Position numbers and translations under genes: made by a program. Below the pieces are notes generated by a model. It did not search any database. It saw only the letters and a program-made list of their open reading frames with translations, and had not been told where the DNA came from. From contig JADKBC010000001.1 of the NCBI GenBank assembly GCA_016715205.1, forward strand, positions 216,875 through 280,874: a DNA stretch of 64,000 nt, given 5' to 3'. Each line of letters begins with the position of its first letter. Position 1 is the first letter of the stretch. Below, piece by piece: positions 33,159 to 42,200 of this stretch. Source of the stretch: Holophaga sp. Its GTDB lineage: Bacteria > Acidobacteriota > Holophagae > Holophagales > Holophagaceae.

Positions 33159-34718
33159 ATGGCTGGTCCTGTGGTTCTCCTGATTCTCGATGGCGTGGCC
33201 GACGGCGCACGCAACACGTATGACGCCACCTTCCAGGCGGGCATGCCCAATCTGAATCGGCTGCGGGGTCGCTATGCCGCCACGCAACTGCAATCAGGGG
33301 GGGAGTTTGTGGGCCTGCCCGAGGGACAGTTCGGCAATTCCGAAGTGGGCCACATGAACTTGGGTGCGGGCCGGGTGGTATGGCAGGAACTCACGCGCAT
33401 CGACGCCGCCATCAAGAAGGGCACCTTCCGTCAGAATCCGGCCATGGGTCAGTTGCTGGCCGACCTGAAAGCCTCCGGGAAACGTTTGCATCTCATGGGC
33501 CTCGTGAGCCCCGGCGGTGTGCACAGCCACCAGAATCACTTGGTGGCCTTGGCCCAATGGGCCCAGGCCGAAAACGTGGCCACGGTGATTCACGCGTTTC
33601 TCGATGGGCGCGACACCGCGCAGAAAAGCGCGGATGGCTTCCTGGGTCAGCTCTTGGAAGATCTCAAGCCGTGTCCTCAGGTCAAGGTCGGCTCCCTGTG
33701 CGGGCGCTATGTGGTGATGGATCGGGACAAGCGCTGGGAGCGGGTGGTCCGCGCCTGGAGGATGCTGGTAGATGGGCAGGCCGAATTCACAGCCAGGGAT
33801 GCGATGGCCGGGATCCAGGCCGCCTATGGTCGAGGCGAAACCGATGAGTTCGTGAGCCCCACGGCCACCGAGGATTTCCAGCCCATCCAGGATGGCGATG
33901 GCATCATCTTTTTCAATTTCCGCGCGGATCGTGCCCGAGAATTCAGCCACGCGCTCGTGGATCCCCACTTTTCCGGCTTTGAGCGCGCCCGTGTGCCCAA
34001 GGCAAAACTGGTCACCTTCACCCAGTACGAACAGGATCTCGATTCCTACGTGAGCGTGGCCTATGCGCCGCAAAATCTTGCCAACATCCTGGGCGAGCAG
34101 GTGGCTGCCAAGGGCTGGAAGCAGCTACGCACCGCGGAAACCGAGAAGTACGCCCACGTCACCTTCTTTTTCAACGGCGGTCGAGAAGAGCCCTTTGCAG
34201 GTGAAGAACGCCGGTTGGTGCCCAGCCCCAAGGTGGCCACCTACGATCTGATGCCTGAAATGAGCTGCCACGAAGTCACCCGTGGATTGGTGGAGGCCAT
34301 TCGCAGCCAGGAATTCCGTTTCATCGTCTGCAACCTCGCCAACGGCGACATGGTGGGCCATACCGGGGATCTGAACGCCGCCATCATGGCCTGCACCATC
34401 GTGGATGACGCCGTGCGCCAAGTGGCCGAAGCCGTTTTGGCTGCAGGTGGTGCACTTTTCGTGACCGCGGATCACGGCAATGCCGATTGCATGCGGGACG
34501 AAGCGGGCAACCCCCACACCGCCCACACCTCCAATCCCGTGCCTGCGGTGATCGTGGCGGCGGGCATGGAGGGCCGCCAATTGCGCGCCGGTGGGGCACT
34601 CTGCGATGTGGCGCCGACCTTGCTGGAATTGCTGGGGCTGGCGCAGCCCGCAGAAATGGACGGGGTGAGCCTGTTCCAGCTCAGTGGACAGACCGAAGCC
34701 ACCTACGTCGCCCAATAA
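33159..34718 (+). CDS. gpmI: 2,3-bisphosphoglycerate-independent phosphoglycerate mutase
   Basis: A 519-residue enzyme from ATG 33159 (MAGPVVLLILDGVADG). It interconverts 3- and 2-phosphoglycerate using two Mn ions. Seen: the metal Asp in LILDGVAD, the catalytic Ser in GQFGNSEVGHMNLGAGR, GGVHSHQNHL, FLDGRDT and the second metal site ADHGNADCM. Length is typical. It ends 41 bases before the start of the sigma-54 activator gene. Confidence 0.95.
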   Translation: MAGPVVLLILDGVADGARNTYDATFQAGMPNLNRLRGRYAATQLQSGGEFVGLPEGQFGNSEVGHMNLGAGRVVWQELTRIDAAIKKGTFRQNPAMGQLLADLKASGKRLHLMGLVSPGGVHSHQNHLVALAQWAQAENVATVIHAFLDGRDTAQKSADGFLGQLLEDLKPCPQVKVGSLCGRYVVMDRDKRWERVVRAWRMLVDGQAEFTARDAMAGIQAAYGRGETDEFVSPTATEDFQPIQDGDGIIFFNFRADRAREFSHALVDPHFSGFERARVPKAKLVTFTQYEQDLDSYVSVAYAPQNLANILGEQVAAKGWKQLRTAETEKYAHVTFFFNGGREEPFAGEERRLVPSPKVATYDLMPEMSCHEVTRGLVEAIRSQEFRFIVCNLANGDMVGHTGDLNAAIMACTIVDDAVRQVAEAVLAAGGALFVTADHGNADCMRDEAGNPHTAHTSNPVPAVIVAAGMEGRQLRAGGALCDVAPTLLELLGLAQPAEMDGVSLFQLSGQTEATYVAQ

Positions 34719-34758
34719 CGAGGCTTCATTTCTATTTCTTTGCTGGGATCATCTCTGC

Positions 34759-37722
34759 ATGACCCGCATGGCGTGCAAAGCTCGATTCCCTTGGTTGGCC
34801 CTTGTCTGGCTGTTGGCCACCTGTTTCCTGTCAGCAACAGCGCCTGGGGAGGTCGCCCCGCGCCAGGTGGTGCTGGTGCTTTCCTCGGTACCACTGGATA
34901 GCACCGGTTTCCAAGACGCCATCAACACCACTCTGCTGGAAGGTGCCAAGACCACCCTGGATATCTATGACGAGTACACCGGGCTCGATCGATTTTCCGG
35001 GCCCGCCTTTGAAGCGAGCCTCCTGCAGCTCTACAACGAAAAATACGCCAAGCGAAAGGTGGACCTGATCATCGTGGTGGGGCCAAACGCCCTGGAATTT
35101 TTGGTGGCCAAGAATTTCCTTCCCACGGTTCCGGTGGTCACGTGCTACGTCCCGAAACGTTACGTGGATGAAGCCAAGCAGAAGCGGCCCGAAATCACGG
35201 GGGCCGTGCATCCGCAAAACGGCCCCATGACCCTGGACTTGATGCTCAGCCTGTTTCCGAAAACCAAACGGATCCATATCATCCTGGGCGCCAGTGCCTA
35301 CGAACGAAGCCAAACCGAACGCGCGCGTCAATTGTTTGCACCCTATGCGGGCCGCCTTGAATTCGAGTACATGAACGACCTCACCCTGGAGCAGGTGGAG
35401 GCAAGGCTCCGGGAGCTTCCCGAGGAAGACCTTCCGTACTACGCCATGATGACCATGGATGCGTCGGGCCGTGATTTCAGCAAGTCCCGGGAGCCCCTGG
35501 TCCGCATCGCCAAGGCCAGTCGGCGCCCCCTGTTTGGGGGCAATACCGTGGATTTGGGGGATGGCCTCTTCGGTGGGGTTCTAATCAGTCAAAGTTTTTC
35601 AGCCAAGGCCTCGGCACAGCTTGGACTGAAGGTTCTTGCAGGCCAGGCCGCTTCTTCAATTCCCCTGGTGCTAAACAGCGGGGCTGTGCCCACCTTTGAC
35701 TGGCGGCAGCTCAAACGTTGGGGCATTCGCGAGCGAAGTCTTCCTCCTGGAAGCCTGATCGAATTCAGGCAGGTGAGTGTCTGGGACACCTATTGGAAGG
35801 GAATCAGCGCTGGCATCGGCCTGATCATTCTGGAAGGGCTGCTGGTGGCCGGCCTGATCATCCAGCTGCGGCGCCGGAAGCGCACCGAACGAGCATTGGC
35901 CAGTGCCGAAGTGCGCTATCGCACCGTGGCCGATTTCACCCATGACTGGGAGTTCTGGCAACGCCAGGATGGGGGTTTCGAGTACCTTTCACCCTCGTGT
36001 GAACAAATCAGTGGCTATCCGCCTGAGGCATTCAAAGCGGCGCCAGGCCTTCTCCTGGATCTGGTGTGCGAAGCCGATCGCGCCAGCTGGCAGGCCCATC
36101 AGGAGGCCGCCCTGAGCGGTCAGCCTCATTCCCATCTCGAATTCCGGATCCGCACCCGGATGGGAGAACGGCGCTGGGTGGAACAAACCAATAATCCAGT
36201 GCAGATCGACGGCTCCCAGTTTGCTGGCAGCCGCGGCAGCATCCGAGATATCACTACCCGCAAGGAAATCGAGCGAGAACTGGCGGAGGCCGAGGTTCGC
36301 TACCGCACCGTGGCTGATTTCACCTATGACTGGGAGTACTGGCAGCGCCCGGACGGCACCTTTGAATACCTCTCTCCTGCCTGCGGACGGGTCTGTGGGT
36401 ATACGCCCGAGGAATTCCGGAACTCGCCAGAGCTCCTCAGTCAAATCGTCATCGAGGCGGACCGTCCCGCCTGGCAGGCCCACCAGGGCGAGGCCTTACA
36501 AGGGCACCCGCTTCCTTCCCTGGAATACCGGATTCACACCAAGGAAGGGCAGATCCGATGGCTGGAGCAGGCCAATAATCCAGTACAAAGAGAGGGTTTC
36601 GGCTTTGCGGGCACCCGCGGCAGCATTCGAGATATCACCGCCCGCAAACAGAGTGATCTGGAATTGAAACAGGCCTATGGCGAGATCGCCGCGCTCAAGG
36701 ACCGGCTGGAAGCCGAAAACACCTACTATCGGGAAAAGATCCAGGCCCAGGAAGGCTCCAAGGAGCTATTGGGCGCCAGCGATTCCCTCAAATATCTGCT
36801 CTACCGGATCCGACAGGTGGCACCTTCCGGCACCACGGTGCTCATTCAGGGCGAGACCGGCACCGGCAAAGAACTGGTGGCCGAGGCCATCCACAAGCTG
36901 GGCACGCGGCAGGACCGACCTCTGGTCAAGATCAACTGTGCGGCCCTGCCACCGGCCTTGGCTGAAAGCGAACTTTTTGGCCATGAGAAGGGAGCCTTCA
37001 CCGGAGCGCAGACCATGCGCAAGGGGCGCTTCGAGGTGGCCGACAGGGCCACGTTATTCATGGATGAAGTCGGGGAACTCACGCCCGAAGTCCAGGCCAA
37101 GCTCCTTCGCGTGCTGCAGGACGGTGAATTCCAGCGGGTGGGAGGAGACCGGACCCTTAAGGTGGATGTGCGGGTCATTGCTGCCACCAACCGCGATCTG
37201 TCTGAAGAGGTTGCTGCGGGTAGGTTCCGCGAGGACCTCTGGTACCGCCTCAATGTCTTTCCGATCACGGTGCCGCCCCTGCGCGAGCGCAAGGAAGATA
37301 TCCCCGTGCTGGCCCAGTCTTTCCTGGCGCGATCCTGCCAGAACCTAGGCCGGCCCAACCTGGATTTGCCGAACTCCATTCTACAAACCCTTCAGGCCTA
37401 TTCCTGGCCCGGCAATGTGCGGGAGTTGCAAAACATCATGGAGCGGGCCGTGCTGGTCTCCGAGGGGACCACCCTGCGCCTGGCGGATCCCTTGATGATC
37501 GGAAAGGCGATCGCCCCGGTTCCAGCCGCCCAAAAAAGCCTGATGGACATCGAACGGCAGCACATCCTTCAGGTGCTGGAATCCACCAAGTGGAAAGTGG
37601 AGGGCCCCAACGGGGCCGCTGAACTATTGGATATGAAACCCAGCACCCTGAGGCATCGCATGGCGAAGCTCGACATTGGGCGGCGACCGGAGTCCTCCCC
37701 AAAAGAATCCTCAGCCCCTTGA
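34759..37722 (+). CDS. Membrane-bound sigma-54 activator with periplasmic binding-protein sensor and two PAS domains
   Basis: A 987-residue protein; ATG 34759 is taken as start (ATG 34768 possible). Order: signal/TM helix (about 10-30), a periplasmic substrate-binding domain of the ABC_sub_bind type (about 40-330; VVLVLSSVPLDS, LIIVVGPNALEFLV), a TM helix (about 352-372; GLIILEGLLVAGLIIQL), PAS1 (386-505), PAS2 (513-630), a short coiled coil, a sigma-54 AAA+ domain (about 672-900) with Walker A GETGTGKE, GAFTGA and Walker B TLFMDEVGEL, and a Fis-type HTH (about 945-980). The PAS domains are tandem duplicates sharing YRTVADFTxDWExWQR. There is no receiver or kinase domain, so it acts as a one-component regulator. 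The sigma-54 promoter just downstream is its likely target. Confidence 0.87.
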   Translation: MTRMACKARFPWLALVWLLATCFLSATAPGEVAPRQVVLVLSSVPLDSTGFQDAINTTLLEGAKTTLDIYDEYTGLDRFSGPAFEASLLQLYNEKYAKRKVDLIIVVGPNALEFLVAKNFLPTVPVVTCYVPKRYVDEAKQKRPEITGAVHPQNGPMTLDLMLSLFPKTKRIHIILGASAYERSQTERARQLFAPYAGRLEFEYMNDLTLEQVEARLRELPEEDLPYYAMMTMDASGRDFSKSREPLVRIAKASRRPLFGGNTVDLGDGLFGGVLISQSFSAKASAQLGLKVLAGQAASSIPLVLNSGAVPTFDWRQLKRWGIRERSLPPGSLIEFRQVSVWDTYWKGISAGIGLIILEGLLVAGLIIQLRRRKRTERALASAEVRYRTVADFTHDWEFWQRQDGGFEYLSPSCEQISGYPPEAFKAAPGLLLDLVCEADRASWQAHQEAALSGQPHSHLEFRIRTRMGERRWVEQTNNPVQIDGSQFAGSRGSIRDITTRKEIERELAEAEVRYRTVADFTYDWEYWQRPDGTFEYLSPACGRVCGYTPEEFRNSPELLSQIVIEADRPAWQAHQGEALQGHPLPSLEYRIHTKEGQIRWLEQANNPVQREGFGFAGTRGSIRDITARKQSDLELKQAYGEIAALKDRLEAENTYYREKIQAQEGSKELLGASDSLKYLLYRIRQVAPSGTTVLIQGETGTGKELVAEAIHKLGTRQDRPLVKINCAALPPALAESELFGHEKGAFTGAQTMRKGRFEVADRATLFMDEVGELTPEVQAKLLRVLQDGEFQRVGGDRTLKVDVRVIAATNRDLSEEVAAGRFREDLWYRLNVFPITVPPLRERKEDIPVLAQSFLARSCQNLGRPNLDLPNSILQTLQAYSWPGNVRELQNIMERAVLVSEGTTLRLADPLMIGKAIAPVPAAQKSLMDIERQHILQVLESTKWKVEGPNGAAELLDMKPSTLRHRMAKLDIGRRPESSPKESSAP

Positions 37723-37745
37723 GCGGGTGGGACTCATCGGATCCG

Positions 37746-37780
37746 CCACCATATATGGTGGGTCACCGTATGTGGTGGGC
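37746..37780 (+). promoter_or_regulatory. Candidate enhancer dyads (upstream activating sequence)
   Basis: A perfect 16-bp palindrome CCACCATATATGGTGG (37746-37761) is followed by a related partial dyad, CACCGTATGTGGTG (37764-37777). The two centres are 17 bases apart. They lie about 130-150 bases upstream of the predicted start at 37903, the usual position for binding sites of a sigma-54 activator. Confidence 0.6.
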
Positions 37781-37876
37781 TTCCCGGGGCGTTTGAGGGT
37801 TCCACCTGGAAAGAAATTTGAAGCTAAGCTATCTGATTTCTATTTTTGATAGCGGGTTAACAGGGGGTTCACCTCT

Positions 37877-37891
37877 TGGCACCGGCCTTGC
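37877..37891 (+). promoter_or_regulatory. Sigma-54 (-24/-12) promoter
   Basis: TGGCAC-N5-TTGC, an exact match to the sigma-54 core with GG and GC separated correctly. Predicted transcription start is near 37903, giving a 24-base leader to ATG 37927. It directly follows the gene for a sigma-54 activator and upstream dyads, making a complete regulatory unit. Confidence 0.85.
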
Positions 37892-37926
37892 GAAAGGGAT
37901 GGATCTCCCTGGAGCAAGCCCTTCGT

Positions 37927-38301
37927 ATGAAAGTCATCGCCCGCACTGGCCAGATGTTTATGACCGCTCTGCTGGCCGCCAAACAGGATAAGCGGCAGGA
38001 GTTGCAGCAAGCCTTGGTGTCGATCCTGGATGGAATCCAGAGACAGCCCGGTTGCCTGGATTGCCTCGCCAGCCAGGACCTGGAAGGGGAAAGTCGCTTC
38101 CATCTCCATTTGGTATGGCGTGATCGCGCGGCGTTGGAGGCCTTCATGGCGGGAGAGGTGTATCACATCCTGCTGGGGGCCCTGAATATCCTGGCCGCGC
38201 CCATGGAATTCCAGATTGTGGCGGCGGTGGATGCCATTTCGCCCATGGAATTGGCCCTGGCCCAAACCGAGATCTTGGCCCGAATGGCCAGTCCTCCCTA
38301 G
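37927..38301 (+). CDS. ABM-fold (antibiotic biosynthesis monooxygenase-like) protein
   Basis: A 124-residue cytoplasmic protein from ATG 37927; GGAG lies 12 bases upstream. A TTG 51 bases earlier is in frame but falls within the sigma-54 promoter, so it cannot be the start of a transcript from that promoter. The sequence shows a ferredoxin-like fold pattern (FMTALLAAKQDKRQELQQAL ... PGCLDCLASQD ... FHLHLVWRDRAALEAFMAGE), as in ABM/DUF-type quinol or haem monooxygenases. Two Cys in GCLDC are unusual for the family. Regulated, by inference, by the adjacent activator. Substrate unknown. Confidence 0.7.
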   Translation: MKVIARTGQMFMTALLAAKQDKRQELQQALVSILDGIQRQPGCLDCLASQDLEGESRFHLHLVWRDRAALEAFMAGEVYHILLGALNILAAPMEFQIVAAVDAISPMELALAQTEILARMASPP

Positions 38302-38362
38302 GGTTCCCTGAATCCTCCGCCTTCCTTTATTCGTTTTCTCACCCCTCAACTAAAGGACAGAC

Positions 38363-39061
38363 ATGAGAATGCTCTCCTACCTCTTTTCGACTTTGGTGCT
38401 GGCCGTTGCGCTCGCCTGCGGCGGCGGGTCCAATCCTGCACCGACCGCAACCGCCCCTTCCACTCCGGCCTCGGGCCTCACCTACACCGACCCCACCGGG
38501 ACCGGCTGGCGGCTGGTGAAGGATGCTTCCTCCACTCCCACGAGGGTGGTGCTGAACCTGGTGGGGCCGGCAGGCCTCAAGACCCGCGGCGCGGGCTTCA
38601 ACCTGAAGGCCGACGCCACGGTCCGGTTCGGCACCTTCATGGATCCCTCGGTGCCTCCCATCAGCACGGGCTGGCCCATCAAGGACACGGGGGTTTTCGA
38701 ACTGCGGAACACCGACCCCCGGGATCCCTTCACCGGCGACCCGGTGCCCCTGGATCCGCAGGATCCCATCCTCCTCTCCGGCGCAGTCAAGAAGGGGAAC
38801 CTGCTCACCGTCGGCATCTTCCAGAAGGATCGCCGGGCCACCGCCAAGGACTCCGCCCAGCCCCTTTGCCAGATCGCCATCGAGTTCGATGCTTCGGCCA
38901 AGCTCAACGCCAAGGACACCATCGCCCTTTCGATCGTGAAGGCCAAATACGTCCCAGAGGATCTCGGCGCTTTCAATGGCGGCGTGACGACCTGGGAGAT
39001 GCTCGCCAAGGGCCATCCCGTGGACATGACCATCGCCGTGGGGTCGCTCCATGCCAACTAA
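38363..39061 (+). CDS. Lipoprotein of duplicated lipoprotein-protease module, copy 1
   Basis: A 232-residue exported protein with lipobox ALACGGG near residue 19 and a Pro/Thr-rich linker. The folded part begins LTYTDPTGTGWRLVKDASS and has a beta-rich pattern with VVLNLVGP, RFGTF, GNLLTVGIFQK, PLCQIAIEFDA and DMTIAVGSL. It is clearly homologous to the lipoprotein at 41531. The gene for an M4 protease starts 34 bases downstream, and the same order is repeated after it. Family unknown; a partner, anchor or inhibitor of the protease is a reasonable hypothesis. Confidence 0.72.
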   Translation: MRMLSYLFSTLVLAVALACGGGSNPAPTATAPSTPASGLTYTDPTGTGWRLVKDASSTPTRVVLNLVGPAGLKTRGAGFNLKADATVRFGTFMDPSVPPISTGWPIKDTGVFELRNTDPRDPFTGDPVPLDPQDPILLSGAVKKGNLLTVGIFQKDRRATAKDSAQPLCQIAIEFDASAKLNAKDTIALSIVKAKYVPEDLGAFNGGVTTWEMLAKGHPVDMTIAVGSLHAN

Positions 39062-39095
39062 CCCGACCAAACACCCCCTTCCGTCAGGAGTCACC

Positions 39096-41522
39096 GTGCC
39101 CCGCCAGTTTCCGCACCTGATGTCCGCCCTTGGCCTGTGCCTCACCCTGGGTGCAGCGCCTTTGGCTGCCACGCCCGCGCCCCGGTTCGACAAGGCCGTC
39201 CTAGTCCAGCAACAGCGGCAGGAAGCCGCCCGCATGGGCCAGGCCCAGATCCATCTACAGGCGCTCCGCACCCAGCTCGGCCTCGGCGACAAGGAGGCCT
39301 TCGTCCCCCGCAACGCCTTCACCAACCCGGAAGGCATGACCGTCGTACGGCTCGAGCAGACCTTCGAGGGCCATCGTGTCTGGGGTGGCCAGGCCGTGGC
39401 CCATGTGGATGGCCAAGGCGGGGTGCAGGCTCTGACCCAGAGCGTCCGTACCGGCATCGCCCTTTCGGGCGCGCCACTCATCACCGCCGATTTTGCCAAG
39501 GCCATCGCCGTGGCGCACCTGGCCCCCAAGGGGGTCATGAAGGTCGCGCCGGTGGTCGAGCAGGTGGTCTTCCCGGCCGAGTTCGTGGGTGGGTTGGCAA
39601 CCCAGGTGGATCCCGTTACCGGCCGCCGGGTGCTGGATCGCCGGAACTCGATCCTTGCCCGGCCCAATGCCCCCTATGTCTGGGCCTATGAGGTCCGCAC
39701 CCGCGTGGACAACGCCCAGGACGGCACCAAGGCCCTCACCTATCTCATCGACGGCAACACCGGCAAGATCCTGCGCATCAACGACCTGATCCAGCACCTG
39801 GATGTCCCCGCCCCGGCGCAGGGCTCAGGCAAGGGCTTCTACCAGGGCAGCGTCGCCACGCTCAACACCAGCCTCATGCTCGACGGCACCTACACCCTGT
39901 GGGATCAAACCCGTGGCACGCAGCCCAACCCCTACCTCGCCTATTTCTCGGCGGATGCGCCCACTGGCTGGAATCCCGCCCTCCCTGGAAACCAGGTCTG
40001 GTACAAGGGCAGCGACACCAGTGGGGCCTCGACTGGCATGGAATACCTCTTCCAGGGGAACACCACGAATGTCTGGGGCGATGGCCTACCCTTCACGCAG
40101 TGGGGCGACTCTGGTGGCACCAACGGTCAATCGGCGGGTGTGGATGCGGCCAGCGCCATCAGCACGACCTGGGATTTCTACGGCAGCGTCTTTGGGCGCA
40201 ACGGCCTGGATGGCCAGGGCACTTCGGTGGTCGCCATGGTGCTCGATCCCACGATGCAACCTTGGTTCAACGGGCTCGACAACGCCCACTGGGACGTCCA
40301 GAACCACACCGCTACCTTCGGCGCCGGGAGCTTCCCCGGCAACCCCAAGGGCTTCCAGTCCATGGCAGACCTCGATGTCGTTGCACACGAACTGGCCCAC
40401 GGACTCACCAGCCCGAACCCCTACCAAGCCCTGGTGGCCCAGCCGGGCTATGAAGAGGGCGGCATAGCCGAAGCCTTGTCGGACTTCTTCTCCCAGATGG
40501 TGAAGACCTGGGCCCTGCGGGATGCCACGGCCCCCACCGACCAGATTCCCGCCACGACCTTGCCCTGGGAGATCGGCCGCAACGTGGGCCACGGCACGCC
40601 CATCCGCTACCTGAACAAGCCCAGCCAGGACGGTTGGAGCTACGACGCCTGGTTTCAGGGCATCCGCCGCCTGGATCCCCACCACTCATCCGGGCCCATC
40701 AACCGCGCCCTCTACTTCCTGAGCCAGGGCGCCTCCAGCACGCCCGGGACCGTCAACTACAGCGCCTGCCTGCCGCAAGGCATGAAGGGCGTCGGCAACG
40801 ACATCGCGGCCCGCATCGTCTACAAGGCCGTGACCGAATATTTTATCGGCGATGGCACCGGTGCCTGGACCTTCGAGGACCTGCGGGCCGCCTGCATCGC
40901 CGCCGCGGAGCACCTGCCCTATCCCTACGAGCTGGGCCGCGTCTTCGATGCCGATGCGGTTAGGAACGCCTTCGCAGCTGCCAACATCGGCGATGGCGCC
41001 GGCAAGCCCGCCACCACCCGGGTGCTCTTCACCCCCTGGCGCGATGGCGACTACATCCAGATCAGCCACCCCTTCGCCGACTACTCCAACCGCCAGGTGC
41101 TGCCCACCAACGAAACCGTGATGCCCCGCGTCACGGTCATCAACAACGCGAATACGGCCGTGACTTGGTCCCTGGGTGGCCCCACCACCTTTGATACCAA
41201 CAACACGCCCACGGCCATCGCCGGTGGCGTCATCAACGCCGATGGCAGCTGGACCACGCCGAACCAAATCGGCTGGGCCTCCATCACCGCCACCAGCAAG
41301 GCCGATCCCAACCAGTTCGCCGAAGGCATTGCCTGGCTCGCCAACCTCGACACCGACATGGACCTGGAGAACGATGCCCTGGACATGGCCCCCATCGCCA
41401 TCTCCTGGTACTTGAGTGACACCCTTAACTACTCGTCTTCGGTCATCGCCGCCCCCTGGGTGGATGACTTGGATGTTTCCTTCTTCGTGGACGCGCTGCG
41501 GTCCACCTGGCCTGTCAAGTGA
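39096..41522 (+). CDS. Secreted M4 (thermolysin-like) metalloprotease, copy 1
   Basis: An 808-residue protein from GTG 39096, behind AGGAG; an earlier in-frame ATG overlaps the lipoprotein gene. Signal peptide (1-25), FTP/PepSY propeptide (about 60-240), catalytic domain with the zinc motif VVAHELAHGL, the third ligand Glu in GGIAEALSDFF and the proton-donor His region DPHHSSGPINRALYFL. A C-terminal beta-rich extension of about 200 residues follows (VTWSLGGPTTFDTNN). Typical M4 enzymes are 500-600 residues, so the tail is extra. It is paralogous to the protease at 42201. Confidence 0.87.
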   Translation: MPRQFPHLMSALGLCLTLGAAPLAATPAPRFDKAVLVQQQRQEAARMGQAQIHLQALRTQLGLGDKEAFVPRNAFTNPEGMTVVRLEQTFEGHRVWGGQAVAHVDGQGGVQALTQSVRTGIALSGAPLITADFAKAIAVAHLAPKGVMKVAPVVEQVVFPAEFVGGLATQVDPVTGRRVLDRRNSILARPNAPYVWAYEVRTRVDNAQDGTKALTYLIDGNTGKILRINDLIQHLDVPAPAQGSGKGFYQGSVATLNTSLMLDGTYTLWDQTRGTQPNPYLAYFSADAPTGWNPALPGNQVWYKGSDTSGASTGMEYLFQGNTTNVWGDGLPFTQWGDSGGTNGQSAGVDAASAISTTWDFYGSVFGRNGLDGQGTSVVAMVLDPTMQPWFNGLDNAHWDVQNHTATFGAGSFPGNPKGFQSMADLDVVAHELAHGLTSPNPYQALVAQPGYEEGGIAEALSDFFSQMVKTWALRDATAPTDQIPATTLPWEIGRNVGHGTPIRYLNKPSQDGWSYDAWFQGIRRLDPHHSSGPINRALYFLSQGASSTPGTVNYSACLPQGMKGVGNDIAARIVYKAVTEYFIGDGTGAWTFEDLRAACIAAAEHLPYPYELGRVFDADAVRNAFAAANIGDGAGKPATTRVLFTPWRDGDYIQISHPFADYSNRQVLPTNETVMPRVTVINNANTAVTWSLGGPTTFDTNNTPTAIAGGVINADGSWTTPNQIGWASITATSKADPNQFAEGIAWLANLDTDMDLENDALDMAPIAISWYLSDTLNYSSSVIAAPWVDDLDVSFFVDALRSTWPVK

Positions 41523-41530
41523 GGTCCCCC

Positions 41531-42169
41531 ATGCATTTTCGCACCCTGTCCCTGGCCCTTACGGGGCTCATTCTGTCACTCGGCCTTGCCTGCGGTGGGG
41601 GTTCTTCCTCCCCCGCACCGACCCCGGCACCTGGCGCAGCCGCGGGTTTTGCCTATACCGATCCCCCTGGCAGTGGTTGGCGTCTAGTGAAGGATGCCTC
41701 CTCCACCACCACCAAGCTGGTGCTGAACCTGGTGGGGCCTGACGGGACGCTGACGCGTGGCGTCGGTCTCCACCTGCAGGCCCCGGCGGGCGTGAAGTTC
41801 GGCACCTTTGCGGATGGGCTCGCCATTCACGATACGGGCGTGTATGACCTTCTGAGCGAGGCCAACGACGCCACTGAGCCCATCGCCCTGGTCGCCGGTG
41901 TCAAGACCGGCAACGTGCTCACCGCCGGCATCTTTCAGAAATCCAGGGCCAAGTCCGCCAAGAATTCCGGGGCCGCACTCTGCCAGATCATCCTCACGTT
42001 TGATGCCACCGCAGGTCTCAAGGTAGGCGACGCCCTACCGCTTCTGGTTCAGAAGGCCAAAGTTATTCCCCAGGACATCGGCACGGCCACAGATGACCTC
42101 CGCGTGCTCGACCAGAAGATGCGGATGGCCGACATCACTGTCGCCGTCGGTTCCCTCTCCGCCCATTGA
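41531..42169 (+). CDS. Lipoprotein of duplicated lipoprotein-protease module, copy 2
   Basis: A 212-residue lipoprotein from ATG 41531, eight bases after the first protease; lipobox LGLACGGG. Its mature part (FAYTDPPGSGWRLVKDASS, LVLNLVGPDG, VKFGTF, GNVLTAGIFQK, LCQIILTFDA, DITVAVGSL) aligns with the lipoprotein at 38363 along its length, with a shorter loop in the middle. It precedes a second M4 protease by 31 bases. Role unknown; context as for copy 1. Confidence 0.72.
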   Translation: MHFRTLSLALTGLILSLGLACGGGSSSPAPTPAPGAAAGFAYTDPPGSGWRLVKDASSTTTKLVLNLVGPDGTLTRGVGLHLQAPAGVKFGTFADGLAIHDTGVYDLLSEANDATEPIALVAGVKTGNVLTAGIFQKSRAKSAKNSGAALCQIILTFDATAGLKVGDALPLLVQKAKVIPQDIGTATDDLRVLDQKMRMADITVAVGSLSAH

Positions 42170-42200
42170 TCGATCCCTTTCATCCTGCCTAGGAGCACCC

